From: Roseomonas sp. KE2513 | Lineage (GTDB): Bacteria > Pseudomonadota > Alphaproteobacteria > Acetobacterales > Acetobacteraceae | Direction of reading: 5' to 3' | DNA length: 64,000 nucleotides | NCBI RefSeq assembly: GCF_016107305.1 | Contig: NZ_RCVR01000011.1 | Coordinates: forward strand, 111,803 to 175,802 | Part shown: positions 27,293 to 38,648 of the stretch, one piece after another | Position numbering within the stretch: the first letter of the stretch is position 1 | Layout of the letters: every line of letters begins with the position of its first letter | Position numbers and translations under genes: made by a program | The notes under the pieces: model-generated | What the model saw: the letters and a program-made list of their open reading frames with translations, nothing else | Databases searched by the model: none | What the model was told of the DNA's origin: nothing

Positions 27293-28353
27293 CAGGCCGC
27301 GTTCACGGAACGGCCGAGAGCGGCGTCGCGGGAGGCGCGCAGCGCCGCGAAATCGCGGTCGGCATGGTAGGAGGAACGGGTGAGCGGCGTTGCCGAGACC
27401 AGCAGGAAGCCCTTCGCGCGCGCCATGCGGGCATAGTCCTCGAATTCCGAGGGTTCCACGAAGCGGTCCACCGCGGCGTGCTTTACCGTCGGCTGCAGGT
27501 ACTGCCCGATGGTCAGGAAGTCGATCTCGGCGGAGCGCATGTCGTCCATCACCTGCAGCACCTCGGAACGGGATTCGCCCAGGCCTACCATGACGCCCGA
27601 CTTGGTGAAGATGCCGGGGTCCAGCCGCTTCACCTCATCGAGCAGGCGGAGGGAATGGAAGTAACGCGCGCCGGGCCGAATGGTCGGGTAGAGGCGCGGA
27701 ACAGTCTCAAGGTTGTGGTTGAACACGTCCGGCCGGGCCTCGACCACCACCTCAAGCGCGCCGTCCTTGCGCAGGAAGTCGGGGGTCAGGATCTCCACCG
27801 TGGTCTCCGGCGCCGCGGCCCGGATGGCCGCGATCGTGCGGGCGAAGTGCAGCGCGCCGCCATCCTTCAGGTCGTCCCGGTCCACCGAGGTGATGACGAC
27901 ATGGCGAAGCCCGAGGGCCGCGACCGCATCCCCCACCCGGCGCGGCTCGTCCTCGTCCAGCGCGTGCGGCATGCCCGTGGTGATGTTGCAGAAGGAGCAG
28001 GCGCGGGTGCAGATCCCGCCCATGATCATCATGGTCGCGTGGCGCTGCGACCAGCACTCCCCGATATTTGGGCAGGCCGCCTCCTCGCAGACGGTAACGA
28101 GCTTGTTGTCCCGCATGAGGTTGCGAGTCTCGTGATAGACCGGATGGGTCGGCGCCTTCACCCGGATCCAGTCCGGCTTGCGCTTGATCGGGTTGTCCGG
28201 CCGGTTCGCCTTCTCAGGGTGGCGCAGCGCGGCCGGGGCGGCGCTCGGCACGATGCGCGCGATCGCGGGCGCCTCCGGCACGGCCAGGACGGCCGAGGCC
28301 TCGGCGGCGGTGGCGCCGCCGGCGCGGTGATCCACCAGGATACGGGTGGCCAT
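27292..28353 (-). CDS. lipA: Lipoyl synthase
   Basis: LipA is a radical-SAM enzyme inserting two sulfurs into octanoyl groups on lipoyl domains. [12 protein letters not shown] is the auxiliary-cluster CX4CX5C, and CTRACSFC is the radical-SAM CX3CX2C motif. Both possible starts (28362 and 28353) are in frame. I prefer 28353 because AGGA lies 8 bases before it. It sits downstream of pdhABC and lpdA, whose lipoyl domains it modifies. Residues 1-50 are an Ala/Pro-rich extension. Confidence 0.95.
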   Translation of the reverse strand: MATRILVDHRAGGATAAEASAVLAVPEAPAIARIVPSAAPAALRHPEKANRPDNPIKRKPDWIRVKAPTHPVYHETRNLMRDNKLVTVCEEAACPNIGECWSQRHATMMIMGGICTRACSFCNITTGMPHALDEDEPRRVGDAVAALGLRHVVITSVDRDDLKDGGALHFARTIAAIRAAAPETTVEILTPDFLRKDGALEVVVEARPDVFNHNLETVPRLYPTIRPGARYFHSLRLLDEVKRLDPGIFTKSGVMVGLGESRSEVLQVMDDMRSAEIDFLTIGQYLQPTVKHAAVDRFVEPSEFEDYARMARAKGFLLVSATPLTRSSYHADRDFAALRASRDAALGRSVNAA

Positions 28354-28368
28354 GGGTGTCATCCTAAA

Positions 28369-28397
28369 CCCCGCCCCCGGAGTGTCCGGACGCGGGG
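28369..28397 (-). promoter_or_regulatory. Intercistronic hairpin between lpdA and lipA
   Basis: On the minus strand CCCCGC and GCGGGG (6 bp) enclose an inner CCGG/CCGG stem with a 5-nt loop; two mismatched positions separate the stems. It ends a few bases before the AGGA ribosome-binding site of lipA. It is not followed by a real T-run (only TTT), so it is more likely an mRNA-stabilising or attenuating structure than a terminator. Confidence 0.45.
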
Positions 28398-28425
28398 CGA
28401 TGGGGGTGGAAGCGGGTTCCGGCCG

Positions 28426-29820
28426 CTAGATGTGGATCACCCGGCCATAGGCATCAAGCACGGCCTCGTGCATGGCCTCGCTGACGGTCGGGTGGGGGAA
28501 GACGGTGTGCATCAGCTCGGCCTCGGTGGATTCCAGGGTGCGGGCGATGCCGTAGCCCTGGATCAGCTCCGTCACCTCGGGCCCGACCATATGGGCGCCC
28601 AGCAGCTCGCCGGTCTTGGCGTCGAACACCGTCTTCACCAGCCCCTCGGGCTCGCCCAGCGCGATGGCCTTGCCGTTGCCGATGAAGGGGAAGCGCCCGA
28701 CCCGCACCTCGTGCCCGGCCTCCTTGGCACGCGCCTCAGTCATGCCGACGCTGGCAACCTGCGGGCGGCAATAGGTGCAGCCCGGGATATTGCTGACATC
28801 CATGGCGTGCGGGTGCAGCCCCGCAATCCCTTCCACGCAGATGATCGCCTCGTGAGAGGCCTTGTGGGCCAGCCAAGGCGGACCAGCCACGTCGCCGATC
28901 GCGTAGAGGCCGGGCTCGCCAGTCCGGCAGAGCTCGTCGATGACGATGTGGGAGCGCTCGACCTTCGCCTTGGTGTTCTCGAGGCCAAGATCCTCGACAT
29001 TGCCGACGATGCCGACGGCCGAGATCAGCCGGTCCGCCGTGATCTCCTGCACCTTCCCGCCGACCTCGACGCTCACGGTCACGGAATTGGCCGACTTCGT
29101 GACCTTCCCGACCTTGGCGCCGGTCAGGACGTTCATCTTCTGCTTCGTGAAGGCCTTGTGGACGAAGGCGCTGATCTCCGCGTCCTCCACCGGCAGGATG
29201 CGGTCCAGCGCCTCGATGAGCGTCACCTGCGCGCCCATGTTGAGGAAGAAGCTCGCGAACTCGCTGCCGATGGCGCCCGAGCCGACGACGATGAGCGACT
29301 TCGGCATCGTGTCCGGCACCAGCGCCTCGCGGTAGGACCAGATGAGCTTGCCGTCCGGCTCCAGGCCCGGCAGCACGCGGGCGCGGGCGCCGGTGGCCAG
29401 GATGATGTTCTTCGCGGCCAGTTCCGCGACCGGCTTGCCGTCCTTCGTGACCGACAGCTTGCCCGGCCCGGCGAGCTTCGCGGTGCCGTCATAGACGGTC
29501 ACCTTGTTCTTCTTCATCAGCCCCTTCACGCCCGCCGAGAGCTGCCCGGACACGGCGCGAGAGCGCTTCACGACCTTCTGGAAGTCGTAGCGGATGTTGT
29601 CGGCCGAGAAGCCATAGGCATCCAGCGTGTGCAGGAGGTGGTTGATCTCGCTCGCACGCAGCAGGGCCTTCGTCGGGATGCAGCCCCAGTTGAGGCAGAT
29701 GCCGCCGAGGTTCTCGCGCTCGACAACCGCCACCTTCATCTTCAGCTGCGAGGCGCGGATAGCCGCGACGTAGCCGCCGGGCCCGCCGCCCACCACCACC
29801 AGATCGAACTCGTCGGCCAT
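28426..29820 (-). CDS. lpdA: Dihydrolipoyl dehydrogenase (E3)
   Basis: E3 reoxidises dihydrolipoamide in pyruvate dehydrogenase using FAD and NAD. The 464 residues show VVVGGGPGGYVAAIRASQ (FAD), the redox disulfide GGICLNWGCIPTK, a second GxGxxG at VVGSGAIGSEFASF (NAD), and the C-terminal HPTVSEAMHEA carrying the His-Glu base. It is encoded after pdhABC with two unrelated genes in between, and directly before lipA. Confidence 0.96.
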   Translation of the reverse strand: MADEFDLVVVGGGPGGYVAAIRASQLKMKVAVVERENLGGICLNWGCIPTKALLRASEINHLLHTLDAYGFSADNIRYDFQKVVKRSRAVSGQLSAGVKGLMKKNKVTVYDGTAKLAGPGKLSVTKDGKPVAELAAKNIILATGARARVLPGLEPDGKLIWSYREALVPDTMPKSLIVVGSGAIGSEFASFFLNMGAQVTLIEALDRILPVEDAEISAFVHKAFTKQKMNVLTGAKVGKVTKSANSVTVSVEVGGKVQEITADRLISAVGIVGNVEDLGLENTKAKVERSHIVIDELCRTGEPGLYAIGDVAGPPWLAHKASHEAIICVEGIAGLHPHAMDVSNIPGCTYCRPQVASVGMTEARAKEAGHEVRVGRFPFIGNGKAIALGEPEGLVKTVFDAKTGELLGAHMVGPEVTELIQGYGIARTLESTEAELMHTVFPHPTVSEAMHEAVLDAYGRVIHI

Positions 29821-29848
29821 CGCGACCCTCCTTCCTGTCCCGCCAGTA

Positions 29849-30328
29849 CTAGCTTGCCAGCCGCGCGAGAGCGTCGCCGCTCACCCGCCGCCCGCGCCAT
29901 TCGTCGAGCGCCTCGGCGCCCAGCCCCTCGTAGAACTTGATGGCGGGCTCGTTCCAATCCAACACCTGCCAGTCCAGCCGGGCCCAGCCACGCTCCACCG
30001 CGATCCGCGCGAGGTGGCGGAAGAAGGCGCGGCCGATCCCGAGACCCCGGTGCGGGGGCTCGACGAAAATATCCTCGAGGTGGATGCCCGGCTTGCCCGT
30101 GAAGGTGCTGACGTTGTTGTACCAGAGCGCCCCGCCGACCACCCGGCCGCCCAGCTCCGCCAGCACCGCGTGAAGCAGCGGCGCGGGCCCGAAGAGAAGC
30201 GCACGGAAATCCTCCTCCGTCGCGACGGCGCGGTGGGAAAGCCGCTCGTACTCCGCGAGGGCACGCACGAGGCGCAGCACCGCGGGCAGATCGTCCGGCG
30301 CAGCGTCGCGCAGAGTGAAACTGTCCAT
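29849..30328 (-). CDS. GNAT family N-acetyltransferase
   Basis: A 159-residue GNAT protein. HLEDIFVEPPHRGLGIGRAF is the acetyl-CoA binding motif A (R/Q-x-x-G-x-G/A), and LDWNEPAIKFYEGLGAEAL is motif B. It resembles spermidine/diamine-type acetyltransferases, but the acceptor cannot be read from sequence. The ATG at 30328 begins MDSFTLRDAAPDDLPA, the normal first strand. It is located inside the PDH operon between a membrane glycosyltransferase-like gene and lpdA. Confidence 0.85.
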   Translation of the reverse strand: MDSFTLRDAAPDDLPAVLRLVRALAEYERLSHRAVATEEDFRALLFGPAPLLHAVLAELGGRVVGGALWYNNVSTFTGKPGIHLEDIFVEPPHRGLGIGRAFFRHLARIAVERGWARLDWQVLDWNEPAIKFYEGLGAEALDEWRGRRVSGDALARLAS

Positions 30329-30338
30329 CCGGCCCCCC

Positions 30339-31742
30339 TCAGGCCTGCGCGCCGCGCAGCGCCGGCCAGCGCTTGGCGGCGAGCGAGAGGATGGCCCAGG
30401 CAGCCGCAACCGAGAGGCCAAGGATCAGCGCGAGGTTGTAGCGCTCCTGGTTCACCGACGCCCCGGCATGGACAACCAGCATGATCCAAGCAGGCGCGGC
30501 ATAGAGCGCCCAGAGCCGCAGCCGCCGCGCTCGATGCGCTGCCATCAGCCCGAGCGGCAGCAGCAGAATCACGACGATCCCCACATTCCGTCCCACCCAG
30601 AGCCCCCGCCAGGCGAGGGAGAGGGTGGAGGCCGCATAGGCGACGGGCCGGCCGATCACCTCATCCCGTAGCAGCCCCGGCACGAGGTCGTCGATCCGGC
30701 CGGGCGCCTCGAGCGCGGCGTGCCGGCGGTGCTGGCCGATGTCGTAGAGGCTGTCCGGCTGGTTCCAATCCAGCCGCCGCACCGTCTCGTGCCCGAAGAG
30801 CCGCTCGGCCAGCCTGTCGCCGAAATCCGGCAGCCAGTAAAGGAAGGAGGCGCCGAATTCGCCCGGCGTCATCTCGTTATACGCCATGCGCTCGATCAGC
30901 ACCGCCGGGCCATAGCCGGCGGTGAGCGCGAAACGGCCGAGCACCGCCTCGTTCCGCGCCGCCCAGGGCAGTGTGACGGCCGCGACGCCGAGGGCGAAGA
31001 GCGCCGTCGCGGCAATCCGCCGTCCGGAGGGGGCCGGCCGCATCGCTACGTAAAGCAGCGCCAACAACGCGAGCGGAAGCAGCACGACATGGCTCGGCCG
31101 CGTGAGCAGCAGCAGGCCGAAGAACAGCCCGCCTAGCAGCGCCGCTCCGCGCCCGCCATCCAGCAGCGCCCGCATGAAGGTGTAAGCCGCACCGGAGAAG
31201 AGGAAGAGCGCCAGGCTCTCTGTCATGGCGAGGCTGAAGAGCCGCGCGTAGGCGAGGCAGAGGACCAGTCCGATTCCGGTGGCGAGCCCTGCTACAGCCA
31301 AGCTCCCGCTCACTCGCCGCGCCGCCGCCATCAGGAAGGCCAGCGCCCCCGCGACAAGCGCCATGTGCAGCGGCCGCACCAGCCCGCCATAGGCCGGGCA
31401 GCGAGCCGCGACATCGGCCGAGGGCGTGTGTTGCACCATGCAGCCCGCCGCCTCCCGCAACGCGGGCTCCACCGACATGACGCCCGCCAGCAGCAGCGGG
31501 TAAACGGGCCCGAGGAACATGCCCGGCGGGGGCGCCTCCACCGCGCTGTCCACGCGGTCGAAGAAGCCGTCTGAGAAGGTGCCCCAGCGCAGCAGGTCCC
31601 AGGCGGTTGTCGCGTAGAAGGACTGATCGCCATAGGAGAGGTCGCGCGGCGGCGCCCGCAGCCCCGCCACCAGCAGCGCGGCGAAGCAGAGGGCGAAGGC
31701 CAGCACCACCGGCCTTCCACCCCTCCCCCAGCGGGCGAGCAT
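30339..31742 (-). CDS. Multi-spanning GT-C-like glycosyltransferase candidate
   Basis: A 467-residue integral membrane protein with about ten hydrophobic segments. After the first segment comes SYGDQSFYATTAWDLLRWG, whose acidic motif in the first outer loop resembles the catalytic loop of GT-C (ArnT/PMT-like) glycosyltransferases. A polar loop follows GMFLGPVYPLLLAG. I chose the ATG at 31742 since GAGAGG lies 5 bases upstream. It lies between pdhC and the acetyltransferase in the PDH operon. No donor or acceptor can be assigned, and the GT-C assignment is by pattern only. Confidence 0.6.
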   Translation of the reverse strand: MLARWGRGGRPVVLAFALCFAALLVAGLRAPPRDLSYGDQSFYATTAWDLLRWGTFSDGFFDRVDSAVEAPPPGMFLGPVYPLLLAGVMSVEPALREAAGCMVQHTPSADVAARCPAYGGLVRPLHMALVAGALAFLMAAARRVSGSLAVAGLATGIGLVLCLAYARLFSLAMTESLALFLFSGAAYTFMRALLDGGRGAALLGGLFFGLLLLTRPSHVVLLPLALLALLYVAMRPAPSGRRIAATALFALGVAAVTLPWAARNEAVLGRFALTAGYGPAVLIERMAYNEMTPGEFGASFLYWLPDFGDRLAERLFGHETVRRLDWNQPDSLYDIGQHRRHAALEAPGRIDDLVPGLLRDEVIGRPVAYAASTLSLAWRGLWVGRNVGIVVILLLPLGLMAAHRARRLRLWALYAAPAWIMLVVHAGASVNQERYNLALILGLSVAAAWAILSLAAKRWPALRGAQA

Positions 31743-31773
31743 CGTCACCTCTCCGCGCCGGCCGCCGGATGCA

Positions 31774-33144
31774 TCAGAGCATCAGGCTCAGCGGATCCTC
31801 GACGATCGACTTGAAGGTCGCGACCCATTCCGCCGCCAGCGCGCCGTCGATGGCACGATGGTCGACCGAGAGCGTGACCGTCATGACAGTCGCGACCGCC
31901 AGTTGCCCGTCCTTCACCACCGGCCGCTTCTCGCCGGCGGAAACCGCGAGGATGCCGGCCTGGGGCGGGTTGATGATGGCCGAGAACTCCTTCACCCCGA
32001 ACATGCCCATGTTCGAGATGGAGAAGCCGCCGCCCTGGAACTCCTCCGGCTTCAGCTTCCCGGCCTTCGCGCGAGCGGCAAGGTCCTTCATCTCGTTGGA
32101 GATGGTGGCCAAGCCTTTTTGGTCGGCCTTGCGGATGATCGGCGTGATCAGCCCGTCGGGGATAGACACGGCGATGCTGATGTCCACGTCGTCGTAGATC
32201 ACCATCGCGTTGTCGGTCCAGGTCGCATTCGTCTGCGGCAGCTTCCGCAGCGTCGCGGCCGTCGCCTTGATGACGAGGTCGTTCACCGAGAGCTTGTAGG
32301 CCCCCGGCCCCTCCTTCGGAGAGCGCGCGTTGAGGTCGGCACGCAGCTTCATCAGCGCGTCCAACTCCACGTCGATCGAGACGTAGAAGTGCGGGATGGT
32401 CTGCTTCGCCTCCGTCAGGCGGCGGGCGATGACCTTGCGCATGGAGGAATGCGGAACCGCCTTGTGCGGGGCGGTGATGACCGGCGCGGGCGCGGCGGGC
32501 TTCGGCGCGGCAGGTGCCGGGGCGGCGGCCGGTGCTGCAGCAGCCTGCGGCGCGGGCGCGGCGGGCTTCGGGGCCGCCTGGGCCGCCTCCACATCCGCCT
32601 TCACGATCCGCCCGCCCGGGCCAGAACCCTTGATCGAGCCGAGGTCGAGCCCCGCCTGCCCCGCCATGCGGCGCGCGAGCGGGGAGGCGAAGATGCGCCC
32701 GGCCTGCCCATTCGCCTGGGGTGCGGGTGCGGGCGCCTGCGGCTTCGGCGTATCCGGCACCACCGGCTGCTCCGGCGCGCCCGCGACCTTGCCGCCCGAG
32801 GCCTGCATGGCCTCCAGCGCGGGACTGCCGGAGGGCGAAGGCGAGGATTCCGTGGCCTTGGCGGCAGGCGCGGCGGCGGGTGCGCCCGAAGGCACCGCCT
32901 CCCCTTCCTCCACCATCACGCCGATCGGCTGGTTGACCTGCACGCCCTCGGTCCCGTCGGGCACGAGGATCTTGCCGAGGATGCCCTCATCCACGGCCTC
33001 GAATTCCATCGTGGCCTTGTCGGTCTCGATCTCGCAGATCACGTCGCCCGACTTGACCTGCTCGCCCTCCTTCTTGAGCCAGCGGGCGAGCGTCCCCTCC
33101 GTCATCGTCGGGGAAAGCGCGGGCATCAGGATGTTCGTTGCCAT
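31774..33144 (-). CDS. pdhC: Pyruvate dehydrogenase E2, dihydrolipoyl acetyltransferase
   Basis: E2 transfers acetyl groups to CoA and forms the core of the PDH complex. A single lipoyl domain ([30 protein letters not shown]) carries lipoyl-Lys43. Ala/Pro-rich linkers flank the E1/E3-binding segment [18 protein letters not shown]. The catalytic domain ends with [15 protein letters not shown], bearing the active His. Length 456 residues. The linker contains an exact 23-bp DNA repeat. It starts 14 bp after pdhB. Confidence 0.95.
   Translation of the reverse strand: MATNILMPALSPTMTEGTLARWLKKEGEQVKSGDVICEIETDKATMEFEAVDEGILGKILVPDGTEGVQVNQPIGVMVEEGEAVPSGAPAAAPAAKATESSPSPSGSPALEAMQASGGKVAGAPEQPVVPDTPKPQAPAPAPQANGQAGRIFASPLARRMAGQAGLDLGSIKGSGPGGRIVKADVEAAQAAPKPAAPAPQAAAAPAAAPAPAAPKPAAPAPVITAPHKAVPHSSMRKVIARRLTEAKQTIPHFYVSIDVELDALMKLRADLNARSPKEGPGAYKLSVNDLVIKATAATLRKLPQTNATWTDNAMVIYDDVDISIAVSIPDGLITPIIRKADQKGLATISNEMKDLAARAKAGKLKPEEFQGGGFSISNMGMFGVKEFSAIINPPQAGILAVSAGEKRPVVKDGQLAVATVMTVTLSVDHRAIDGALAAEWVATFKSIVEDPLSLML
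32483..32571. repeat. Two exact 23-bp copies in the pdhC linker
   Basis: An identical 23-bp sequence occurs at 32483-32505 and 32549-32571, in frame, encoding [12 protein letters not shown] linker residues. It reflects linker expansion by duplication rather than a mobile or CRISPR repeat. Confidence 0.7.
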
Positions 33145-33158
33145 GGTGCGCGCGCCCC

Positions 33159-34616
33159 TTACTTGTAGGTCACTTTGCGCGTCGCCTCGATCACCTGCGC
33201 CACCGTCGGCAGCGCCAGCTTCTCGAGGTTGGCGGCATAGGGCATCGGCACGTCGAGGCCGGCCACGCGGACCGGCGGCGCGTCGAGGTAGTCGAAGGCT
33301 TCCTCGACCACCTGCATCGCGACCTCGGCGCCGATATTGGCGAAGGCCCAGCCCTCCTCCAACGTCACCAGCCGGTTCGTCTTGCGGACGGAGGCGAGCA
33401 CCGTCTCGATGTCGAGCGGGCGGATGGTGCGGAGGTTGATCACCTCCGCCGAGATCCCCGCCTTTTCAAGCTCCGCCGCCGCCTGCATCGCGAGGCCGAC
33501 CATGATCGAGTAGGAGACGATCGTGACGTCGCTGCCCTTGCGCTCCACCTTCGCCTTGCCGATCGGGAGGACGAAGTCCTCCGCCACCGGGCAGTCGAAG
33601 GTCTGGCCGTAGAGGATCTCGTTCTCAAGGAAGATGATCGGGTTCGGGTCGCGGATGGCCGCGCGCAGCAGGCCCTTCGCATCGGCCGAGGACCATGGCG
33701 CAATCACCTTCAGGCCCGGCACATGCGCGTACCAGGAGGTGTAGTCCTGGCTGTGCTGCGCGGCCACGCGTGCCGCCGCGCCGTTGGCGCCGCGGAACAC
33801 GATCGGGCAGCCGAGCTGGCCGCCGGACATGTACAAGGTCTTCGCGGCCGAGTTGATGATGTGGTCGATCGCCTGCATGGCGAAGTTAAAGGTCATGAAC
33901 TCGACGATTGGCTTCAACCCGGTCAGTGCCGCGCCGACGGCCATGCCGGTGAAGCCGTGCTCGGTGATCGGCATGTCGAGCACGCGCCGCGGCCCGAACT
34001 CGTCCAGCATGCCCTGCGAGATCTTATAGGCGCCCTGGTACTGGGCGACCTCCTCGCCCATCAGGAACACGTCCTTGTCGGCGCGCATCTCGAGCGACAT
34101 GGCGTCGCGCAGCGCCTCGCGCACCGTGATGGGCTTTGTCTCGCCCCAGTCCTTCTCGGGCGCGGCCTCGGTGGACTTCGCCTGGGCGGCCACTCCTTCG
34201 TCGCGCGCCGCGCCGCGGGCGGAGACCTGGCCGTAATCCTCGGCGGTCTTGGCCACCTTCGCGACCTCGCCGCCGTGCTGCGTGGCGTTCGATTCCGGCA
34301 GATCGACGGAAGCCGCCTTGCTGCCCTGCTGGGTGGCGGGCGTGCCGGCATCGCCCGCGGGGGCCGCGCTGCCGTCGCCGCCGTCGAGCTCGGCAATGGC
34401 GGCATTCACCTGCACGCCCTCCGTGCCCTCGGGGACCAGGAGCTTCGTGATGCGCCCCTCGTCCACAGCCTCCACCTCCATGGTGGCCTTGTCGGTCTCG
34501 ATCTCGGCGAGCACGTCGCCGGACTTTACCTCATCGCCTTCCTTCTTCAGCCAGCGGCTGAGCTTTCCCTCCGTCATGGTGGGGGAAAGCGCGGGCATCA
34601 GGATCGTCGCGCCCAT
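33159..34616 (-). CDS. pdhB: Pyruvate dehydrogenase E1 beta subunit with N-terminal lipoyl domain
   Basis: The beta half of the E1 decarboxylase. Unlike most E1 beta proteins it begins with a lipoyl domain: [31 protein letters not shown] with Lys43. An Ala-rich linker of about 60 residues follows, then the E1 beta fold ([56 protein letters not shown]). This fusion is well known in alphaproteobacteria. Length 485 residues. It starts one base after pdhA stops, so the two subunits are made together. Confidence 0.95.
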   Translation of the reverse strand: MGATILMPALSPTMTEGKLSRWLKKEGDEVKSGDVLAEIETDKATMEVEAVDEGRITKLLVPEGTEGVQVNAAIAELDGGDGSAAPAGDAGTPATQQGSKAASVDLPESNATQHGGEVAKVAKTAEDYGQVSARGAARDEGVAAQAKSTEAAPEKDWGETKPITVREALRDAMSLEMRADKDVFLMGEEVAQYQGAYKISQGMLDEFGPRRVLDMPITEHGFTGMAVGAALTGLKPIVEFMTFNFAMQAIDHIINSAAKTLYMSGGQLGCPIVFRGANGAAARVAAQHSQDYTSWYAHVPGLKVIAPWSSADAKGLLRAAIRDPNPIIFLENEILYGQTFDCPVAEDFVLPIGKAKVERKGSDVTIVSYSIMVGLAMQAAAELEKAGISAEVINLRTIRPLDIETVLASVRKTNRLVTLEEGWAFANIGAEVAMQVVEEAFDYLDAPPVRVAGLDVPMPYAANLEKLALPTVAQVIEATRKVTYK

Positions 34617-34617
34617 C

Positions 34618-35664
34618 TCAGCGGGTCTCCACCAGAACGTCGGTCCAGAGTTCGGATTCGTCCGGCTCGGGGCTGGACTGGGCGAATTCGGCGGCGTCCG
34701 CCACGATCGCCTTCACCTCGTCATCCACCGCCTTCAGATCGGCCTCGCTCCGGCCGGCCTCCAGCAGCAGCTTGCGGACATGCTCGATGCAGTCGCTCTG
34801 CTCGCGCATCTTCTGCACCTCCTCGCGCGTCCGGTACTTCGCGGGGTCGGACATGGAGTGGCCGCGGTAGCGGTAGGTCAGCATCTCCAGCAGGTAGGGC
34901 CCCTTGCCCTCGCGGCAGTGCGCCACGGCCCGCTCGCCGGCGGCCTTCACGGCCATCACGTCCATGCCGTCCACCTGCTCGCCCGGGATGCCCCAGGGTG
35001 CGCCATTCTTCGACAGGTCCTTCGAGGCGGAGGCGCGCTCCACGCTCGTGCCCATGCCATAGCGGTTGTTCTCAATGACGAAGACGCAGGGCAGCTTCAG
35101 CAGGGCGGCGAGGTTGAAGCTCTCGTAGACCTGGCCCTGGTTGGAGGCGCCCTCGCCAAAATACGCGAGGCTCACCCCGCCATTCTCGCGGTACCAATTC
35201 GCGAAGGCGAGGCCGGTCCCGAGCGCCACCTGGGCGCCGACGATCCCGTGGCCACCGTAGAAGCCCTTCTCGCGGGAGAACATGTGCATGCTCCCGCCCT
35301 TGCCCTTGGAATAGCCGCCGATCCGCCCGGTCAGCTCCGCCATCACGCCACGGGCCTCCATGCCGGTTGCCAGCATGTGCCCGTGGTCGCGGTAGGAGGT
35401 GATGACCTGGTCGCCCTCCTGCAGGGTCATCTGCATGCCCACCACCACGGCCTCCTGGCCGATATAGAGGTGGCAGAAGCCCCCGATCAGGCCCATGCCG
35501 TAGAGCTGGCCCGCCTTCTCCTCAAAGCGGCGGATAAGCAGCATGTCGCGGTAGGCGCGGGACAACAGGTCCTGGTTGTGCCCTGTGGAGGGAGCTGAGA
35601 AAGGAGCCGCCTCCTTCCCGTTCGCGCCGCCGCGCTTTGTCGCGCTTTCCGTCCCGTTGGCCAT
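34618..35664 (-). CDS. pdhA: Pyruvate dehydrogenase E1 alpha subunit
   Basis: E1 alpha binds thiamine diphosphate and decarboxylates pyruvate. The TPP motif runs from [20 protein letters not shown] to [12 protein letters not shown]; the phosphorylation-loop-like segment [19 protein letters not shown] is present. A start at 35682 would use TTG. I prefer the ATG at 35664 because CAGGAG lies 6 bases before it. A Ser/Gly/Lys-rich leader of about 30 residues precedes the folded part. It heads pdhA-B-C. Confidence 0.95.
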   Translation of the reverse strand: MANGTESATKRGGANGKEAAPFSAPSTGHNQDLLSRAYRDMLLIRRFEEKAGQLYGMGLIGGFCHLYIGQEAVVVGMQMTLQEGDQVITSYRDHGHMLATGMEARGVMAELTGRIGGYSKGKGGSMHMFSREKGFYGGHGIVGAQVALGTGLAFANWYRENGGVSLAYFGEGASNQGQVYESFNLAALLKLPCVFVIENNRYGMGTSVERASASKDLSKNGAPWGIPGEQVDGMDVMAVKAAGERAVAHCREGKGPYLLEMLTYRYRGHSMSDPAKYRTREEVQKMREQSDCIEHVRKLLLEAGRSEADLKAVDDEVKAIVADAAEFAQSSPEPDESELWTDVLVETR

Positions 35665-35777
35665 GGGCTGCTCCTGGTTCAAGCCGCCCGAGAAGCGGCT
35701 TCCTAGGGGCAGATACGGTGACCCATGCCGATCAGCAAGTTATAGGACTCAGCTAAGTTATTGATGTTGCACCGCGA

Positions 35778-35805
35778 CATGACGATTCATGCAGGGGTCA
35801 TGACG
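35778..35805. promoter_or_regulatory. Direct CATGACG repeats upstream of pdhA
   Basis: CATGACG occurs at 35778-35784 and again at 35799-35805, exactly 21 bp (two helical turns) apart. The right copy is part of the palindrome GTCATGAC. They lie about 115-140 bp before pdhA, in a stretch (35665-35890) that is less GC-rich than its surroundings and has no gene. A TATAAC hexamer (minus, 35744-35739) lies between the repeats and pdhA, but I cannot find a convincing -35 box. A short AGGGC/GCCCT hairpin at 35823-35838 lies just after ftsB. Confidence 0.35.
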
Positions 35806-35890
35806 CATTTGCGAGGTTGAGGAGGGCATAAACGCCCTTTCGGCCGGGCAGAACCCTAAGCGCGGGCCCCGCTGCCTATGCTAACCGAGA

Positions 35891-36220
35891 TCAGAAAAGG
35901 CGCCGGTTCGGCGCGTAGGGAACGACGATCTCGTCCCGCGCGACGACGTTCAGCAGGGCGCGGGCGCGCTCCTCCAGCATGTCGCGGTCGAGGTGCTCGG
36001 CGCGCAGGCCGGCCACCTTCCTCTCCATGGCGTCACGTTCCGCCTCCGCTTCGGCCAGCACGAGGCGGGCCTGGGCGATCTCGGCATTGCGGGCATCGCG
36101 CGCGATCAGGCCGCGCGTGCCGTTCATCGCGTGGTGGGCGAAGTAGCCGCACAGCGCGAAGAAGATTACTGGAAGCACCAAGGCTTGCGCCCGGCGCTTC
36201 ACACCGCTGAAGAAAGCCAA
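35891..36220 (-). CDS. ftsB: Septum formation initiator FtsB/DivIC family
   Basis: A small bitopic division protein that bridges FtsL and FtsQ. One membrane segment (ALVLPVIFFALCGYFAHHAM) is followed by a coiled coil (EIAQARLVLAEAEAERDAME) and the conserved tail region with an aspartate-rich DRDMLEERARALL. I chose the TTG at 36220, preceded closely by GGGGAGGGG, giving 109 residues; a GTG at 36202 is the alternative. The position between eno and pdhA is the standard place for this gene in alphaproteobacteria. Confidence 0.88.
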   Translation of the reverse strand: MAFFSGVKRRAQALVLPVIFFALCGYFAHHAMNGTRGLIARDARNAEIAQARLVLAEAEAERDAMERKVAGLRAEHLDRDMLEERARALLNVVARDEIVVPYAPNRRLF

Positions 36221-36387
36221 CTGCCCCTCCCCCGAAGAGCTTAGGCTGATCAAAAGTGATCCCCTGGCCGTGAGTAGACTGACACCAGGGCTGTCGCGCA
36301 AGGCGTTTCGAGCCAATGCGATGAAAAATGGGGCAAAAATATGCGGGCGTGGCGCCGAAAACGCGGTCCACGCCCGTGTGGGGACGC

Positions 36388-38450
<2,063 letters not shown>

Positions 38451-38592
38451 CCGATGAGCTTCCTTTCGATACGGGATCTGCGCGGCGCCCGCGAAACAGC
38501 TTGGGGTGCCGCCGCAACGATGGTCGGGACTTAGGTGGCTTCGGCCCGGCGTCAAAACCCGGGAGGCGGATAACCGTCATTCACGCTGCGGC

Positions 38593-38608
38593 ATGACAAT
38601 AGCGTCAT
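38593..38608. promoter_or_regulatory. Inverted repeat between wrbA and a secreted-protein gene
   Basis: ATGAC and GTCAT form 5-bp arms around AATAGC; another GTCAT stands 13 bp upstream (38576-38580). The site is in the divergent region 38451-38648. It is a weak operator candidate. Confidence 0.25.
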
Positions 38609-38648
38609 CCCGCTCTGCCAAACGTGCCGCGCCCGCGTTCGGCGCCTC

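Noticed and set aside
27364..29940. An 858-codon open frame on the plus strand opposite lipA and lpdA
   Set aside because: It is an antisense shadow of two clearly identified genes in GC-rich DNA. Its composition (runs of Arg, His, Gly, Asp) and lack of any domain argue against coding.
32483..32571. Repeats in pdhC as a CRISPR or mobile element signal
   Set aside because: Only two copies, in frame, encoding the Ala/Pro linker of E2.
35739..35767. A full sigma-70 promoter for pdhA
   Set aside because: A good TATAAC is present but no acceptable -35 element at 16-19 bp, so only the region is noted.
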